From NCBI GenBank assembly GCA_016706255.1, contig JADJJZ010000003.1:778501-842500 (forward strand): DNA of 64,000 nucleotides. Direction: 5' to 3'. Both the position numbers and the translations under genes were made by a program. Shown in pieces: positions 36,820 through 45,194 of the stretch. Position 1 is the first letter of the stretch. Each line of letters begins with the position of its first letter. The notes under the pieces were generated by a model. That model made no database searches. It saw nothing but the letters and a program-made list of their open reading frames with translations, and had not been told where the DNA came from. Origin of the DNA: Bacteroidota bacterium (lineage in GTDB: Bacteria; Bacteroidota; Bacteroidia; Chitinophagales; BACL12).

Positions 36820-38466
36820 ATGGCACAACAAAAAGAAGCATGGGGTTCGCGGGTTGGCTTGATTCTAGCCATGGCAGGTAATGCTGTTGGTTTGGGTAAC
36901 TTCCTCCGATTTCCCGTACAGGCAATCCAAAATGGTGGGGGCGCATTTATCATACCCTATCTCGTTTGTTTTTTGCTGATGGGTATTCCACTTTTATGGG
37001 TTGAATGGGCTTCGGGCCGGTTTGGCGGAACAAGAGGACATCACTCAACACCGTTTATTCTTGATTCAATGGATAAACGAAAATTCTGGAAATACATCGG
37101 TGTATTCGGTATTTTTACCAATCTCGCTGTAGCAGCGTATTACTGTTATCTTGAATCATGGACATTATCTTGGGTTTGGCATACCATTACACGATCATTT
37201 GCCGGACAAAGCCAGGATCAGGTTGCAGGATTTTTTACGGATTACGTAGGTTTATCTTCAGCAGAACCAATTATTTTTTGGGTAATCTGTTTGTTGTTAA
37301 ATACATGGATACTCTCTAAAGGTTTAAGTGGTGGTGTTGAAAAAGTAGCGAAAATCGGTATGCCTCTATTAATAGGTTTCGGCGTTTTCCTGGCTATCAT
37401 GGCCGTGACACTCCAGTCTGGTCACCACGGTGCTGTTAATGGCGGAAGCGTTGGCTTGAATTTCCTTTGGACACCCGATTTTAGTACAATTTGGAATATG
37501 AAAGTCTGGCTCGCAGCAGCCGGTCAAATATTTTTCACACTTTCTGTAGGTATGGGCTCCATACAATGTTATGCATCTTATGTTCGTAAAAAAGATGATA
37601 TCGCATTAAATGCCATGAGTGCAGGATGGATGAATGAATTTGTTGAAGTTGTACTCGGTGCAGCTATCATTATCCCAATATCTGTTGGTTATTTAGGTAT
37701 CGATAAAGTAATTGAGATGACCCAATCAGGTGGATTGGGACTCGGTTTCAGAACCCTGCCATTTTTGTTTGAACAATGGGGAACAGTGTTAGCGATAATT
37801 TGTGGGGTGTTTTGGTTTGGATTATTATTTTTTGCAGGTATCACATCTTCACTTGCCATGGGTACACCTTGGATGGGTTTTATGACCGACGAATTTGGAT
37901 GGTCACGCGAAAAAGGTGCATGGAGTTTTGGTGCAATCGTTTTAATTCTCGGCTTACCTACTGTTTTATTTTTTAATTATGGTGTTTTCGATGAATATGA
38001 CTATTGGGCCGGAACGGTCTCCCTGGTTGTATTTGCACTCGCCGAAATAATTTTATTCAGTTGGGTATTTGGTATGAAACGCGGTATGCAGGAAATAAAC
38101 TCAGGTGGTGATATTAAAGTGCCAAATGCCTTCGGATTTATTATTAAATGGGTTACACCAATATTTTTACTGGTTGTATTTTTAGGCGCATTAATTACAC
38201 CTTTAAATAATGATTGGGCAGGTGCATTTCAAAATGGATGGCAACTTGATAATAGTTCCATTATTATGAAAATAACCAACAACGGATTAAAAGAACAAAT
38301 TGCCGCAGCACAAACTGCCGGTGATCAAGCTACAGTCGATAATTTACAAACCACAATTACCTATGTAAATGCATCAAGGTTACTGCTGCTCGCCGTATTC
38401 AGCGCTGTAGCATATTTAGTGTATTTTGCCTATCGTAAACGTATAAAAGAAGGGAGGTTCGCATGA
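36820..38466 (+). CDS. Sodium-dependent NSS (SNF) family transporter
   Basis: 548 residues with about twelve helices. The first helix has the sodium/substrate site 'AMAGNAVGLGNFLRFP', followed by 'QNGGGAFIIPYLVCF', and helix 6 'FFTLSVGMGSIQCYASYV'. NSS proteins use the sodium gradient to import amino acids. The stop overlaps by four bases (ATGA) with a 47-residue membrane peptide, the arrangement of methionine/alanine importers with a small helper subunit. Substrate inferred only. Confidence 0.93.
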   Translation: MAQQKEAWGSRVGLILAMAGNAVGLGNFLRFPVQAIQNGGGAFIIPYLVCFLLMGIPLLWVEWASGRFGGTRGHHSTPFILDSMDKRKFWKYIGVFGIFTNLAVAAYYCYLESWTLSWVWHTITRSFAGQSQDQVAGFFTDYVGLSSAEPIIFWVICLLLNTWILSKGLSGGVEKVAKIGMPLLIGFGVFLAIMAVTLQSGHHGAVNGGSVGLNFLWTPDFSTIWNMKVWLAAAGQIFFTLSVGMGSIQCYASYVRKKDDIALNAMSAGWMNEFVEVVLGAAIIIPISVGYLGIDKVIEMTQSGGLGLGFRTLPFLFEQWGTVLAIICGVFWFGLLFFAGITSSLAMGTPWMGFMTDEFGWSREKGAWSFGAIVLILGLPTVLFFNYGVFDEYDYWAGTVSLVVFALAEIILFSWVFGMKRGMQEINSGGDIKVPNAFGFIIKWVTPIFLLVVFLGALITPLNNDWAGAFQNGWQLDNSSIIMKITNNGLKEQIAAAQTAGDQATVDNLQTTITYVNASRLLLLAVFSAVAYLVYFAYRKRIKEGRFA

Positions 38467-38606
38467 GTTCAGTCGCATTATTTATGATGATAACTACAAT
38501 ATCCGTAGTTACATTTGTAACAGGGTTTTTCTTTTGGAAAGTATTAAAAACACCACCAAAAGAAGAACCGGATTCTTATTCGGAAAATGACGATGAAAAA
38601 AGGTGA
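38463..38606 (+). CDS. Small membrane subunit (MetS-like) of the NSS transporter
   Basis: 47 residues from ATG 38463, overlapping the transporter stop by four bases. One transmembrane helix ('FMMITTISVVTFVTGFFFW') and a short acidic tail ('PKEEPDSYSENDDEKR') match the layout of the small MetS-type partners of bacterial NSS transporters. The gene is easily missed because of its size; the overlap and the context make it credible. Confidence 0.75.
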   Translation: MSSVALFMMITTISVVTFVTGFFFWKVLKTPPKEEPDSYSENDDEKR

Positions 38607-38672
38607 TTATTGTCATGAAAATAACTACAGGAGATAGTCAAAAGATTATCTCCTTTTGTTATACTTTTAGGC

Positions 38673-39617
38673 ATGCAAATGAGGAAAAAGAAATGGCGGG
38701 AATATTTTACTTTCTCAAGGAGAGAGCGAAATGTGGGTTTGTATTTATTGATACTTATTGTTGTAATTACAATAAGTCCGGCTTTTGTCCGGATTATTCA
38801 GCCGGAACCTGAAAAGGTCAGCAATGATATTTTGGCAAAATTGGATTTTAATTTTATAACTACCGAAGAACAATTTCAATCTGATAACTTCGCTCAAAAT
38901 AATTATAAAAATTTTAAAACGGATACCAAATATAATAAGTATCAAAATACAATTGTACCCGAACAAAAAATTACCTTGTTTGAATTTGATCCGAACACAA
39001 TTTCAAAAGAACAATGGGAGCAATTAGGGGTTTCGAAATTTGCTGCAGAACGTTTGGTAAACTATATTGCAAAAGGCGGAAAATTCAGATCAAAATCAGA
39101 TTTACTGAAAACTTATGGATTTACGCAAACAGATTTCGAGCGATTAGAGCCATATATTAAATTGGATACAATTTCTAATATAAAATTTGAAAGCAAAACA
39201 CTGCCGGGAATTACGATTAATCGGGTAACAACTAACTTAAATACTGCTTCAAAAGAACAATTTATGCAGCTGGGTTTTTCTGCTGATAATGCCATGCGCA
39301 TAATTAAATTCAGAGAAAATGCCGGTGGTATTTATAGTAGTGAACAATTAACAAGTTTATTTGGAATTGACATGGCTGTTTTATCAGAAGCGCAACCTTT
39401 TTTGGTGGCAGATGAAAATGAAATCGTTAAATTAAATATTAATACAGCAACAACATCAACGTTAGCAGCACATATTTATATTTCGGATGAAATGGCTCAG
39501 GCTATTGTTGATTATCGTAATGCAACAGGGAAATTTTATTCCTTATCCGAAATCAGAAAAGTACCCGGTATGTATGCCGGTTTGTTCGAAAAACTGAAAC
39601 CTTATTTAATATTATGA
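38673..39617 (+). CDS. Membrane-anchored helix-hairpin-helix protein (ComEA-like)
   Basis: 314 residues: a basic N-terminus, one transmembrane helix ('VGLYLLILIVVITISPAFV') and three helix-hairpin-helix units, e.g. 'LGVSKFAAERLVNYIAKGG', 'LNTASKEQFMQLGFS' and 'LNINTATTSTLAAHI'...'VPGMYAGLFEKLKPYL'. HhH repeats bind DNA without sequence specificity; in ComEA they catch incoming DNA during natural transformation. Whether this protein does so here is not shown. It overlaps apt by four bases. Confidence 0.85.
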   Translation: MQMRKKKWREYFTFSRRERNVGLYLLILIVVITISPAFVRIIQPEPEKVSNDILAKLDFNFITTEEQFQSDNFAQNNYKNFKTDTKYNKYQNTIVPEQKITLFEFDPNTISKEQWEQLGVSKFAAERLVNYIAKGGKFRSKSDLLKTYGFTQTDFERLEPYIKLDTISNIKFESKTLPGITINRVTTNLNTASKEQFMQLGFSADNAMRIIKFRENAGGIYSSEQLTSLFGIDMAVLSEAQPFLVADENEIVKLNINTATTSTLAAHIYISDEMAQAIVDYRNATGKFYSLSEIRKVPGMYAGLFEKLKPYLIL

Positions 39618-40144
39618 ATATTGAACAAAAAATAAAAAAAGCAATACGCGATGTTGCTGATTTTCCTAAAGAAGGTGTAGTATTTAAAGATATTACTCCT
39701 TTACTATCTGACCCGGTTTTATCAAACGATATTGCCGATGCACTCATGGAACATATTAAACCATTAAATATTGATGCCATTGTTGCCATCGAAAGCCGTG
39801 GATTTTTATATGGGTTTTTATTAGCCAATAAATTAAATATTCCATTTATTCCGGTTCGAAAAAAAGGCAAATTGCCCGGTGATACACTTGAATATACGTA
39901 CGACCTCGAGTATGGTTCCGCAACTGTTGAAATTCATACTAAAGATATTCAACCAGGCTGGCGAGTGCTTATTCACGACGATTTACTCGCAACCGGAGGA
40001 ACCGCTCAGGCAGCGGCAGAATTACTAAAAATGCAGGGTGCGCATGTAGCAGGTTTTGCTTTTGTTGTTGAACTCACATTCTTAAATGGCGTTAAAAAAA
40101 TAAAACCTTATTGCGATACTATTGTTTCATTGGCTACGTATTGA
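39614..40144 (+). CDS. apt: Adenine phosphoribosyltransferase
   Basis: Forms AMP from adenine and PRPP in purine salvage. The 176 residues show the N-terminal 'DFPKEGVVFKDITPLL', 'AIESRGFLYGFLLAN', 'FIPVRKKGKLPGDTLEYTY' and the PRPP-binding 'VLIHDDLLATGGTAQAA'. Length and motifs are those of the full family. Coupled to the preceding HhH gene through an ATGA overlap. Confidence 0.96.
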   Translation: MNIEQKIKKAIRDVADFPKEGVVFKDITPLLSDPVLSNDIADALMEHIKPLNIDAIVAIESRGFLYGFLLANKLNIPFIPVRKKGKLPGDTLEYTYDLEYGSATVEIHTKDIQPGWRVLIHDDLLATGGTAQAAAELLKMQGAHVAGFAFVVELTFLNGVKKIKPYCDTIVSLATY

Positions 40145-40152
40145 TACTTTTG
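40145..40152 (+). promoter_or_regulatory. -7 promoter box of the acyl-CoA dehydrogenase
   Basis: TACTTTTG is an exact TAnnTTTG match immediately after the apt stop and 31 bases before the ATG. The following GCAGTCC is shared with the rpsU promoter region. Confidence 0.6.
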
Positions 40153-40183
40153 CAGTCCTCTAAGCAATAACTATAATCATACT

Positions 40184-41326
40184 ATGTCATTAGCAAATAC
40201 AGATCATCTTTCAATAATTACTGAGTCAGCCCGCGACTTTGCAGAAAAATTTATTCGACCGGATATGATGGAATGGGATGAATCCCAGCATTTCCCCGTT
40301 GAACTTTTTCACAAAGCCGGAGAATTGGGTTTAATGGGCGTTTTAGTCCCTGAAGTATACGGCGGCGCAGGTTTAGGATATACTGAATATGTAAATATTA
40401 TTGTAGAGATTGCATCTGTTTGCGGTTCAATTGGCTTATCTGTTGCGGCGCATAACTCATTGTGCACCGGCCACATTTTACAATTTGGTAATGAAGAACA
40501 GAAACAAATGTATCTGCCAAAACTGGCTTCGGCCACCTGGATTGGTGCCTGGGGATTAACAGAACCAAACACCGGTAGCGACGCAGGCAACATGCAAACT
40601 ACTGCCGTTCGCGAAGGCGATGAATGGGTTTTAAACGGCACCAAATGCTGGATTACACACGGTAAATCAGGTGATGTAATGGTAGTAATTGCCCGCACAG
40701 GCGCACCAAGAACTTCCGGAAACTGCACAGCATTTATTGTTGAACGCGGTACACCCGGTTTCAGCGCAGGAAAAAAAGAAAACAAACTCGGTATGCGCGC
40801 AAGCGAAACTACCGAAGTGATATTTGATAATTGTCGTATTTCCGACAGTCAGCGCATGGGCGAAGTTGGCGAAGGGTTTAAACAAGCCATGAAAGTATTG
40901 GATGGCGGCCGTATTTCTATCGCAGCTTTAAGTTTAGGCATTGCCAAAGGTGCTTATAAAGCAGCTATTAAATACTCTAAAGAACGTCAGCAGTTTGATC
41001 AGCCTATTGCCAATTTCCAGGGTATTTCCTTCAAACTGGCAGATATGGCCACCAAAATTGAAGCCGCTGAATTGCTTACGCTCAAAGCCGCTGATTTAAA
41101 AAATAAAGGCAAAAAAGTAACAGAAATATCCGCCATGGCAAAATACTACGCTTCTGAAGTATGCGTTAGTGTTTCAAACGATGCTGTTCAGGTATTTGGC
41201 GGCTACGGTTACACCAAAGATTTTCCGGTAGAAAAATTTTATCGCGACTCAAAATTGTGTACCATTGGCGAAGGCACCTCCGAAATCCAAAAACTGGTTA
41301 TCGCAAGGGAAATTTTAAGCAAGTAA
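40184..41326 (+). CDS. Acyl-CoA dehydrogenase
   Basis: FAD enzyme that makes trans-2-enoyl-CoA in fatty-acid or branched-chain acyl-CoA breakdown. The 380 residues have the standard three parts: an N-terminal helical domain, the beta domain ('GLTEPNTGSDAGNMQT', 'WVLNGTKCWITHG') and the C-terminal helical domain ('QQFDQPIANFQGISFKLADM', 'VQVFGGYGYTKDFPVEKFY', 'GEGTSEIQKLVIAREIL'). The Glu in 'GEGTSEIQ' is the short-chain/butyryl-type catalytic base. Electrons go to ETF. Likely short-chain specificity, not proven. Confidence 0.95.
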   Translation: MSLANTDHLSIITESARDFAEKFIRPDMMEWDESQHFPVELFHKAGELGLMGVLVPEVYGGAGLGYTEYVNIIVEIASVCGSIGLSVAAHNSLCTGHILQFGNEEQKQMYLPKLASATWIGAWGLTEPNTGSDAGNMQTTAVREGDEWVLNGTKCWITHGKSGDVMVVIARTGAPRTSGNCTAFIVERGTPGFSAGKKENKLGMRASETTEVIFDNCRISDSQRMGEVGEGFKQAMKVLDGGRISIAALSLGIAKGAYKAAIKYSKERQQFDQPIANFQGISFKLADMATKIEAAELLTLKAADLKNKGKKVTEISAMAKYYASEVCVSVSNDAVQVFGGYGYTKDFPVEKFYRDSKLCTIGEGTSEIQKLVIAREILSK

Positions 41327-41369
41327 TCCATTTTTTAACCGCATATTAGGTATTTTAAATAACAAACCC

Positions 41370-41377
41370 TATTTTTG
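41370..41377 (+). promoter_or_regulatory. -7 promoter box of rpsU
   Basis: TATTTTTG is an exact TAnnTTTG match 20 bases before the ATG. Confidence 0.6.
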
Positions 41378-41397
41378 CAGTCCCAAAATAAAAATTA

Positions 41398-41595
41398 ATG
41401 TTAATCATCGACGCAAGAGAAGCAGAATCAATCGACAAAGCACTCAAAAACTACAAAAAGAAATTTGAGAAAGCAGGTATCGTAAAAGAATTACGCAGAA
41501 GACAATCTTTTACAAAACCGTCTATTGATCGCAGACAAGAAGTTATCAAAGCCCGTTACAAACAAACATTTGTAACCGAGGCGAACAAAGGTTGA
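41398..41595 (+). CDS. rpsU: 30S ribosomal protein S21
   Basis: 65 residues with the S21 pattern: 'ESIDKALKNYKKKFEKAGI', 'KELRRRQSFTKPS', 'RRQEVIKARYKQ'. S21 sits near the 3' end of 16S rRNA and helps base-pairing of mRNA during initiation; in Bacteroidota it takes part in hiding the anti-Shine-Dalgarno. The gene has its own promoter and a hairpin over its stop codon. Confidence 0.95.
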   Translation: MLIIDAREAESIDKALKNYKKKFEKAGIVKELRRRQSFTKPSIDRRQEVIKARYKQTFVTEANKG

Positions 41596-41626
41596 TTTAC
41601 TACACTATTGTGTAACAGCCTTTTTT
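41587..41626 (+). terminator. Terminator overlapping the rpsU stop
   Basis: AAAGG / CCTTT outer arms plus ACAC / GTGT inner arms with small bulges and loop TATT, followed by a T-run. Confidence 0.65.
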
Positions 41627-41647
41627 GTTTACCTTTCAAATTCAATT

Positions 41648-42553
41648 ATGTATTTGGATGGCTTTTACACATACCTCAAGTTCGAGAAGCGCTATAGTGC
41701 GCATACACTCGAAGCTTACAGTAAAGACATTTCGCAATTCCAATCCTTCCTTCAGGAAGAATATCAGTCGGACGACCCTGAATTACTATCCGTAAATCAC
41801 CGTCAGGTAAGGGCTTGGGTAATACATTTAATGAATAATCAGGTTGCGGCCAAAAGTGTAAACCGCAAAATTTCTGCCCTCAAAACATATTACCGTTTTT
41901 TATTAAAAAACAATGCCATCACAAAAAATCCGATGGCAAAAGTTGTGGCACCCAAGGTTCCGAAAAACCTGCCGCTATTTGTTGAAAAAACGGGCATGGA
42001 GTCATTATTCGATGTTTTGGATACCGTTTATCCAACCGATACGGAAACCGATAAATTTGTAAAACTCCGCGACAGGCTTATCGTTGAATTATTGTACAGT
42101 ACAGGCATGCGGCGCGCCGAGTTGTTGGGGTTAGATGATCAATCTTTCGACCGAGCGCAATTGCAGGTAAAAGTTTTAGGAAAAGGTAACAAAGAGCGCA
42201 TTATTCCCGTTAGTAAGGGGATATTGATTATGGTGGATGCGTATATAGCGGAGCGGAAGAAAATGTTTGGGGCTGGAGGTCCATTTCTGGTTGCTGAAAG
42301 CGGCAAACCGGCTTACCCGAAAATGGTGTATAATATCGTACATAAAGTGCTCAATCACGTTACAACAATTACAAGAAAAAGTCCCCACGTTTTACGCCAT
42401 ACTTTTGCAACACATTTAAGTAATAATGGCGCAGAACTCAATGCCATAAAGGAATTGCTGGGGCATGCCAGTTTAGCTTCCACGCAGGTTTATACGCATA
42501 ATACCATCGATCAGTTAAAAAAAATTCACAAGTTGGCACATCCTAAAGGATAG
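41648..42553 (+). CDS. Tyrosine recombinase, XerC/XerD type
   Basis: 301 residues. An N-terminal SAM-like domain ('FYTYLKFEKRYSAHTLEAY') and a catalytic domain with Arg in 'STGMRRAELLGL', Lys in 'QVKVLGKGNKERIIPV', His-x-x-Arg in 'SPHVLRHTFATHLSNNG', His in 'LLGHASLAST' and nucleophile Tyr in 'TQVYTHNTI'. Length and lack of mobile neighbours favour the housekeeping recombinase that resolves chromosome dimers at dif, not an island integrase. XerC versus XerD cannot be settled. Confidence 0.92.
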   Translation: MYLDGFYTYLKFEKRYSAHTLEAYSKDISQFQSFLQEEYQSDDPELLSVNHRQVRAWVIHLMNNQVAAKSVNRKISALKTYYRFLLKNNAITKNPMAKVVAPKVPKNLPLFVEKTGMESLFDVLDTVYPTDTETDKFVKLRDRLIVELLYSTGMRRAELLGLDDQSFDRAQLQVKVLGKGNKERIIPVSKGILIMVDAYIAERKKMFGAGGPFLVAESGKPAYPKMVYNIVHKVLNHVTTITRKSPHVLRHTFATHLSNNGAELNAIKELLGHASLASTQVYTHNTIDQLKKIHKLAHPKG

Positions 42554-42582
42554 TGCTATATATTTACCAAAAAAGAAAAGAC

Positions 42583-42885
42583 ATGGACGTAAAAATTCAT
42601 TCCATCCATTTTGATGCGGATCAGCAGCTGTTGGATTTTATCACAAAAAAAGTTACTAAAATCGAAAAACTGGACATGAACATTACCGACTTGCAGGTGT
42701 ATCTGAAGTTAGACGCTGCAATTGGAGGAATACATGCAAAAATTGCCGAAATCAAGGCAAACATACCCGGTAAAACAATTTTTTCTGAAGAGCAGGCATA
42801 TAGCTTCGAAGATGCCATAGAAGCCGCTGTGGACAACACTTTGACCCAGTTGAAAAAGCACAAGGATAAGCTCAAAATTGGGTAG
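42583..42885 (+). CDS. hpf: Ribosome hibernation promoting factor, short form
   Basis: 100 residues from ATG 42583 (MDVKIHSIHFDADQQLLDF); an upstream TTG would add ten unlikely residues. The beta-alpha-beta-beta-beta-alpha pattern includes 'ITKKVTKIEKLDMNITDLQ' and 'AYSFEDAIEAAVDNTLTQLK', typical of HPF/YfiA. It binds the 30S decoding centre and holds ribosomes inactive in stationary phase. It lacks the long C-terminal domain that dimerises ribosomes by itself. Confidence 0.93.
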   Translation: MDVKIHSIHFDADQQLLDFITKKVTKIEKLDMNITDLQVYLKLDAAIGGIHAKIAEIKANIPGKTIFSEEQAYSFEDAIEAAVDNTLTQLKKHKDKLKIG

Positions 42886-42917
42886 GCAAGAAAAAATCAT
42901 TCCATTTTTTTTGGAAG

Positions 42918-42951
42918 TTTTGCACAATCAATAAAAAACTTCGTATATTTG
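42918..42951 (+). promoter_or_regulatory. Promoter of the tRNA-tuf cluster
   Basis: TTTTG at 42918-42922, a 21-base spacer and TATATTTG at 42944-42951 (exact -7 match). It lies 69 bases before the first tRNA. Confidence 0.65.
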
Positions 42952-43020
42952 CATCCATTTTCGTAAAAACACCAGCGGAAATCATCAGATTTTCTTTGAA
43001 ATACGATTAGGTATATAGAG

Positions 43021-43093
43021 GCCAATGTAGCTCAGTTGGTAGAGCTGCTGATTTGTAATCAGCAGGTCGGCGGTTCGAGTCCGTCCATTGGCT
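43021..43093 (+). tRNA. tRNA-Thr (anticodon TGT)
   Basis: 73 bases with acceptor arms GCCAATG / CATTGGC, anticodon stem GCTGA / TCAGC with loop TTTGTAA, and T loop GTTCGAGTC. No encoded CCA. Confidence 0.96.
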
Positions 43094-43102
43094 CTAGGCG
43101 GA

Positions 43103-43185
43103 GGGAAGATACCAGAGTGGCCAAATGGGGCAGACTGTAAATCTGTTGTCTTACGACTTCGGTGGTTCGAATCCACCTCTTCCCA
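43103..43185 (+). tRNA. tRNA-Tyr (anticodon GTA)
   Basis: 83 bases with a long variable arm, acceptor GGGAAGA / TCTTCCC, anticodon loop CTGTAAA. The long variable arm is typical of bacterial tRNA-Tyr. Confidence 0.95.
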
Positions 43186-43205
43186 CTATCCATCAGTTCT
43201 TTGAA

Positions 43206-43284
43206 ACTGAGAAAGACGCCGAATATAACAACCTTGCAAAGCATTCTGCTTGAATAGGATTGCTGTCTTCGTCATTTTCTCAGT
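43206..43284. other. Long-range hairpin between tRNA-Tyr and tRNA-Gly
   Basis: ACTGAGAAAGACG (43206-43218) pairs with CGTCATTTTCTCAGT (43270-43284) with a 2-base bulge, enclosing most of the spacer. It may be a processing stem for the polycistronic tRNA transcript. Confidence 0.45.
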
Positions 43285-43302
43285 AGGTATTAAAATTTTT
43301 AA

Positions 43303-43375
43303 GCGGGAGTAGCTCAGTTGGTAGAGCGTCAGCCTTCCAAGCTGAAAGTCGCGGGTTCGAGTCTCGTCTCCCGCT
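43303..43375 (+). tRNA. tRNA-Gly (anticodon TCC)
   Basis: 73 bases with acceptor GCGGGAG / CTCCCGC, anticodon stem TCAGC / GCTGA with loop CTTCCAA, T loop GTTCGAGTC. Confidence 0.96.
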
Positions 43376-43427
43376 CGCTTAATAGCACTAACTGCTATGC
43401 TGCTTAAAAAGCAACAGGCGGTTAAAA

Positions 43428-43458
43428 CCATTTTAATTTGTTAAAACAAATTAAATGG
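43428..43458. other. Hairpin between tRNA-Gly and tRNA-Thr
   Basis: CCATTTTAATTTGTT / AACAAATTAAATGG with one bulged T and a 2-base loop. Possible processing stem; no T-run, so unlikely to be a terminator. Confidence 0.45.
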
Positions 43459-43504
43459 CGGGCACATGGGAACGTGCAGATGTGAAAAGGCGGAGAAAGA
43501 AAAA

Positions 43505-43577
43505 AGCCAATGTAGCTCAGTTGGTAGAGTGCATCCATGGTAAGGATGAGGTCACCAGTTCGATCCTGGTCATTGGC
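43505..43577 (+). tRNA. tRNA-Thr (anticodon GGT)
   Basis: 73 bases with acceptor GCCAATG / CATTGGC, anticodon stem CATCC / GGATG with loop ATGGTAA, T loop GTTCGATCC. The first 24 bases equal those of tRNA-Thr(TGT). Confidence 0.96.
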
Positions 43578-43665
43578 TCAAAAAAACAAATTGCAGATTA
43601 ATCGGCTGCATAAAAAAGTAGGATTCGTTAAATATTAAATAATACAATTTTTTAAATTTTATAAA

Positions 43666-44853
43666 ATGGCTAAAGAAAATTTCGTACGTTCGAAACCACA
43701 CGTGAACATCGGTACAATCGGTCACGTGGATCACGGTAAAACAACCTTGACTTCAGCAATTACCTCAGTTCTTTCAGAAAAAGGTCTTGCTCAGAAGAAA
43801 GATTATGATTCAATTGATGCTGCACCTGAAGAAAAAGAAAGAGGTATCACCATCAATACAGCTCACGTTGAATATGAAACGGAAAACCGTCACTATGCAC
43901 ACGTTGACTGTCCGGGACACGCCGACTATGTGAAAAACATGGTAACGGGTGCTGCTCAGATGGATGGTGCAATTCTCGTGGTTGCTGCTACAGATGGTCC
44001 TATGCCACAAACACGTGAGCATATCCTCTTAGCTCGCCAGGTAGGTGTACCTGCAATTGTAGTATTCATGAATAAAGTTGACCTTGTTGACGATCCTGAA
44101 TTATTGGATTTGGTTGAGATGGAAGTTCGCGATTTGCTTACTTTCTATAGCTTCCCTGGTGATACTATTTCTATCATTAAAGGTTCAGCATTAAAAGCAC
44201 TTGAAGGTGAAGCTGCCGGTAAACAGGCAATTTTAGACTTGATGGATGCTGTGGATAAAGACATTCCAATTCCTCCACGTCTGACTGAATTACCTTTCTT
44301 AATGCCTATCGAAGATGTGTTCTCTATCACAGGTCGTGGTACTGTAGCAACAGGTCGTATCGAAAGAGGTATCATTAACTCAGGTGAAGGTGTTGATATT
44401 ATCGGTTTAACTGCAGAAGCATTAAAATCTACTGTAACAGGTGTTGAGATGTTCCGCAAAATTCTTGACCGTGGTGAAGCTGGTGACAATGCCGGTTTAT
44501 TACTCCGTGGTATTGAGAAAGATCAGTTAAAACGTGGTATGGTTATCTGTAAACCAGGTAGCGTAACCCCGCACACTGAATTCAAATGCGAAGTTTACGT
44601 ATTGAAAAAAGAAGAAGGTGGTCGTCATACCCCATTCTTTAACAAATATCGTCCTCAATTCTATTTCCGTACAACTGACGTAACAGGTGAAATCACCTTA
44701 CCGGAAGGAGTAGAAATGGTAATGCCAGGTGATAACATTACAATTACAGTAAAACTCATTTATCCGATTGCTATGGAGAAAAACCTCCGTTTCGCTATCC
44801 GCGAAGGTGGTAGAACCGTAGGTGCTGGTCAGGTAACTGAAATTTTAAAATAA
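43666..44853 (+). CDS. tuf: Elongation factor Tu
   Basis: GTPase that brings aminoacyl-tRNA to the ribosome. The 395 residues show G1 'GHVDHGKTTL', switch region 'EKERGITINTAHVEY', G3 'DCPGHADYVKNM', G4 'NKVDLVDDPELL' and the domain 2-3 sequence 'GRGTVATGRIERG'. It follows four tRNA genes by 88 bases and precedes tRNA-Trp, secE and nusG, the tufB-type location. A hairpin follows the stop. Confidence 0.98.
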   Translation: MAKENFVRSKPHVNIGTIGHVDHGKTTLTSAITSVLSEKGLAQKKDYDSIDAAPEEKERGITINTAHVEYETENRHYAHVDCPGHADYVKNMVTGAAQMDGAILVVAATDGPMPQTREHILLARQVGVPAIVVFMNKVDLVDDPELLDLVEMEVRDLLTFYSFPGDTISIIKGSALKALEGEAAGKQAILDLMDAVDKDIPIPPRLTELPFLMPIEDVFSITGRGTVATGRIERGIINSGEGVDIIGLTAEALKSTVTGVEMFRKILDRGEAGDNAGLLLRGIEKDQLKRGMVICKPGSVTPHTEFKCEVYVLKKEEGGRHTPFFNKYRPQFYFRTTDVTGEITLPEGVEMVMPGDNITITVKLIYPIAMEKNLRFAIREGGRTVGAGQVTEILK

Positions 44854-44860
44854 ATAAACA

Positions 44861-44889
44861 GGAAAATCCGCCCGTAAAGCGGATTTTCC
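44861..44889 (+). terminator. Hairpin after tuf
   Basis: A perfect 11-bp stem (GGAAAATCCGC / GCGGATTTTCC, 7-base loop) directly after tuf and 7 bases before tRNA-Trp. It lacks a T-run, so it may be a weak terminator or an RNA processing/3'-end site. Confidence 0.6.
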
Positions 44890-44895
44890 GCCCAT

Positions 44896-44968
44896 ACGGG
44901 TGTAGCTCAATTGGTAGAGTGGCGGTCTCCAAAACCGTAGGCTGGGAGTTCGAGCCTCTCCACCCGTG
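44896..44968 (+). tRNA. tRNA-Trp (anticodon CCA)
   Basis: 73 bases with acceptor ACGGGTG / CACCCGT, anticodon stem GCGGT / ACCGT with loop CTCCAAA, T loop GTTCGAGCC. Only tRNA-Trp of the window, between tuf and secE. Confidence 0.95.
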
Positions 44969-44983
44969 CAACAAATAAAGAAA

Positions 44984-45175
44984 ATGAATAAGTTAAGAGT
45001 ATTTATAAGCGAAGCGTATCAGGAGCTCAGATTTAAAGTGAGCTGGCCAACATGGCCCGAGCTGCAATCAAGTACCCAATTGGTATTAGTTGCCTTCCTG
45101 ATTATATCTGTAATAGTATTTGTTATGGACTTAGCATCTAAGGAATTGCTCGACTTATTCTACGGATTGTTTTAA
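44984..45175 (+). CDS. secE: Preprotein translocase subunit SecE
   Basis: 63 residues from ATG 44984; an upstream in-frame GTG lies inside the tRNA and is rejected. It has the conserved 'AYQELRFKVSWPTWPELQSS' amphipathic helix and a single transmembrane helix ('LVLVAFLIISVIVFVMDL'). It clamps SecY in the Sec translocon. The short single-helix form is the usual one outside enterobacteria. Confidence 0.95.
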   Translation: MNKLRVFISEAYQELRFKVSWPTWPELQSSTQLVLVAFLIISVIVFVMDLASKELLDLFYGLF

Positions 45176-45194
45176 CCACCAGATCATATAACTA

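Noticed and set aside
40309..40785. 158-codon minus-strand open frame inside the acyl-CoA dehydrogenase
   Set aside because: Antisense shadow of a well-supported gene, with no recognisable features.
41648..42553. Tyrosine recombinase as sign of an integrated island
   Set aside because: No attachment-site repeats or mobile genes nearby; length and neighbours fit the housekeeping XerC/D type.
42985..43431. Short minus-strand open frames across the tRNA cluster
   Set aside because: They read through the reverse complement of tRNA genes and are a common annotation artefact.
43021..43577. Direct repeat of 24 bases at 43021 and 43505
   Set aside because: Explained by two related tRNA-Thr genes, not by a mobile or CRISPR repeat.
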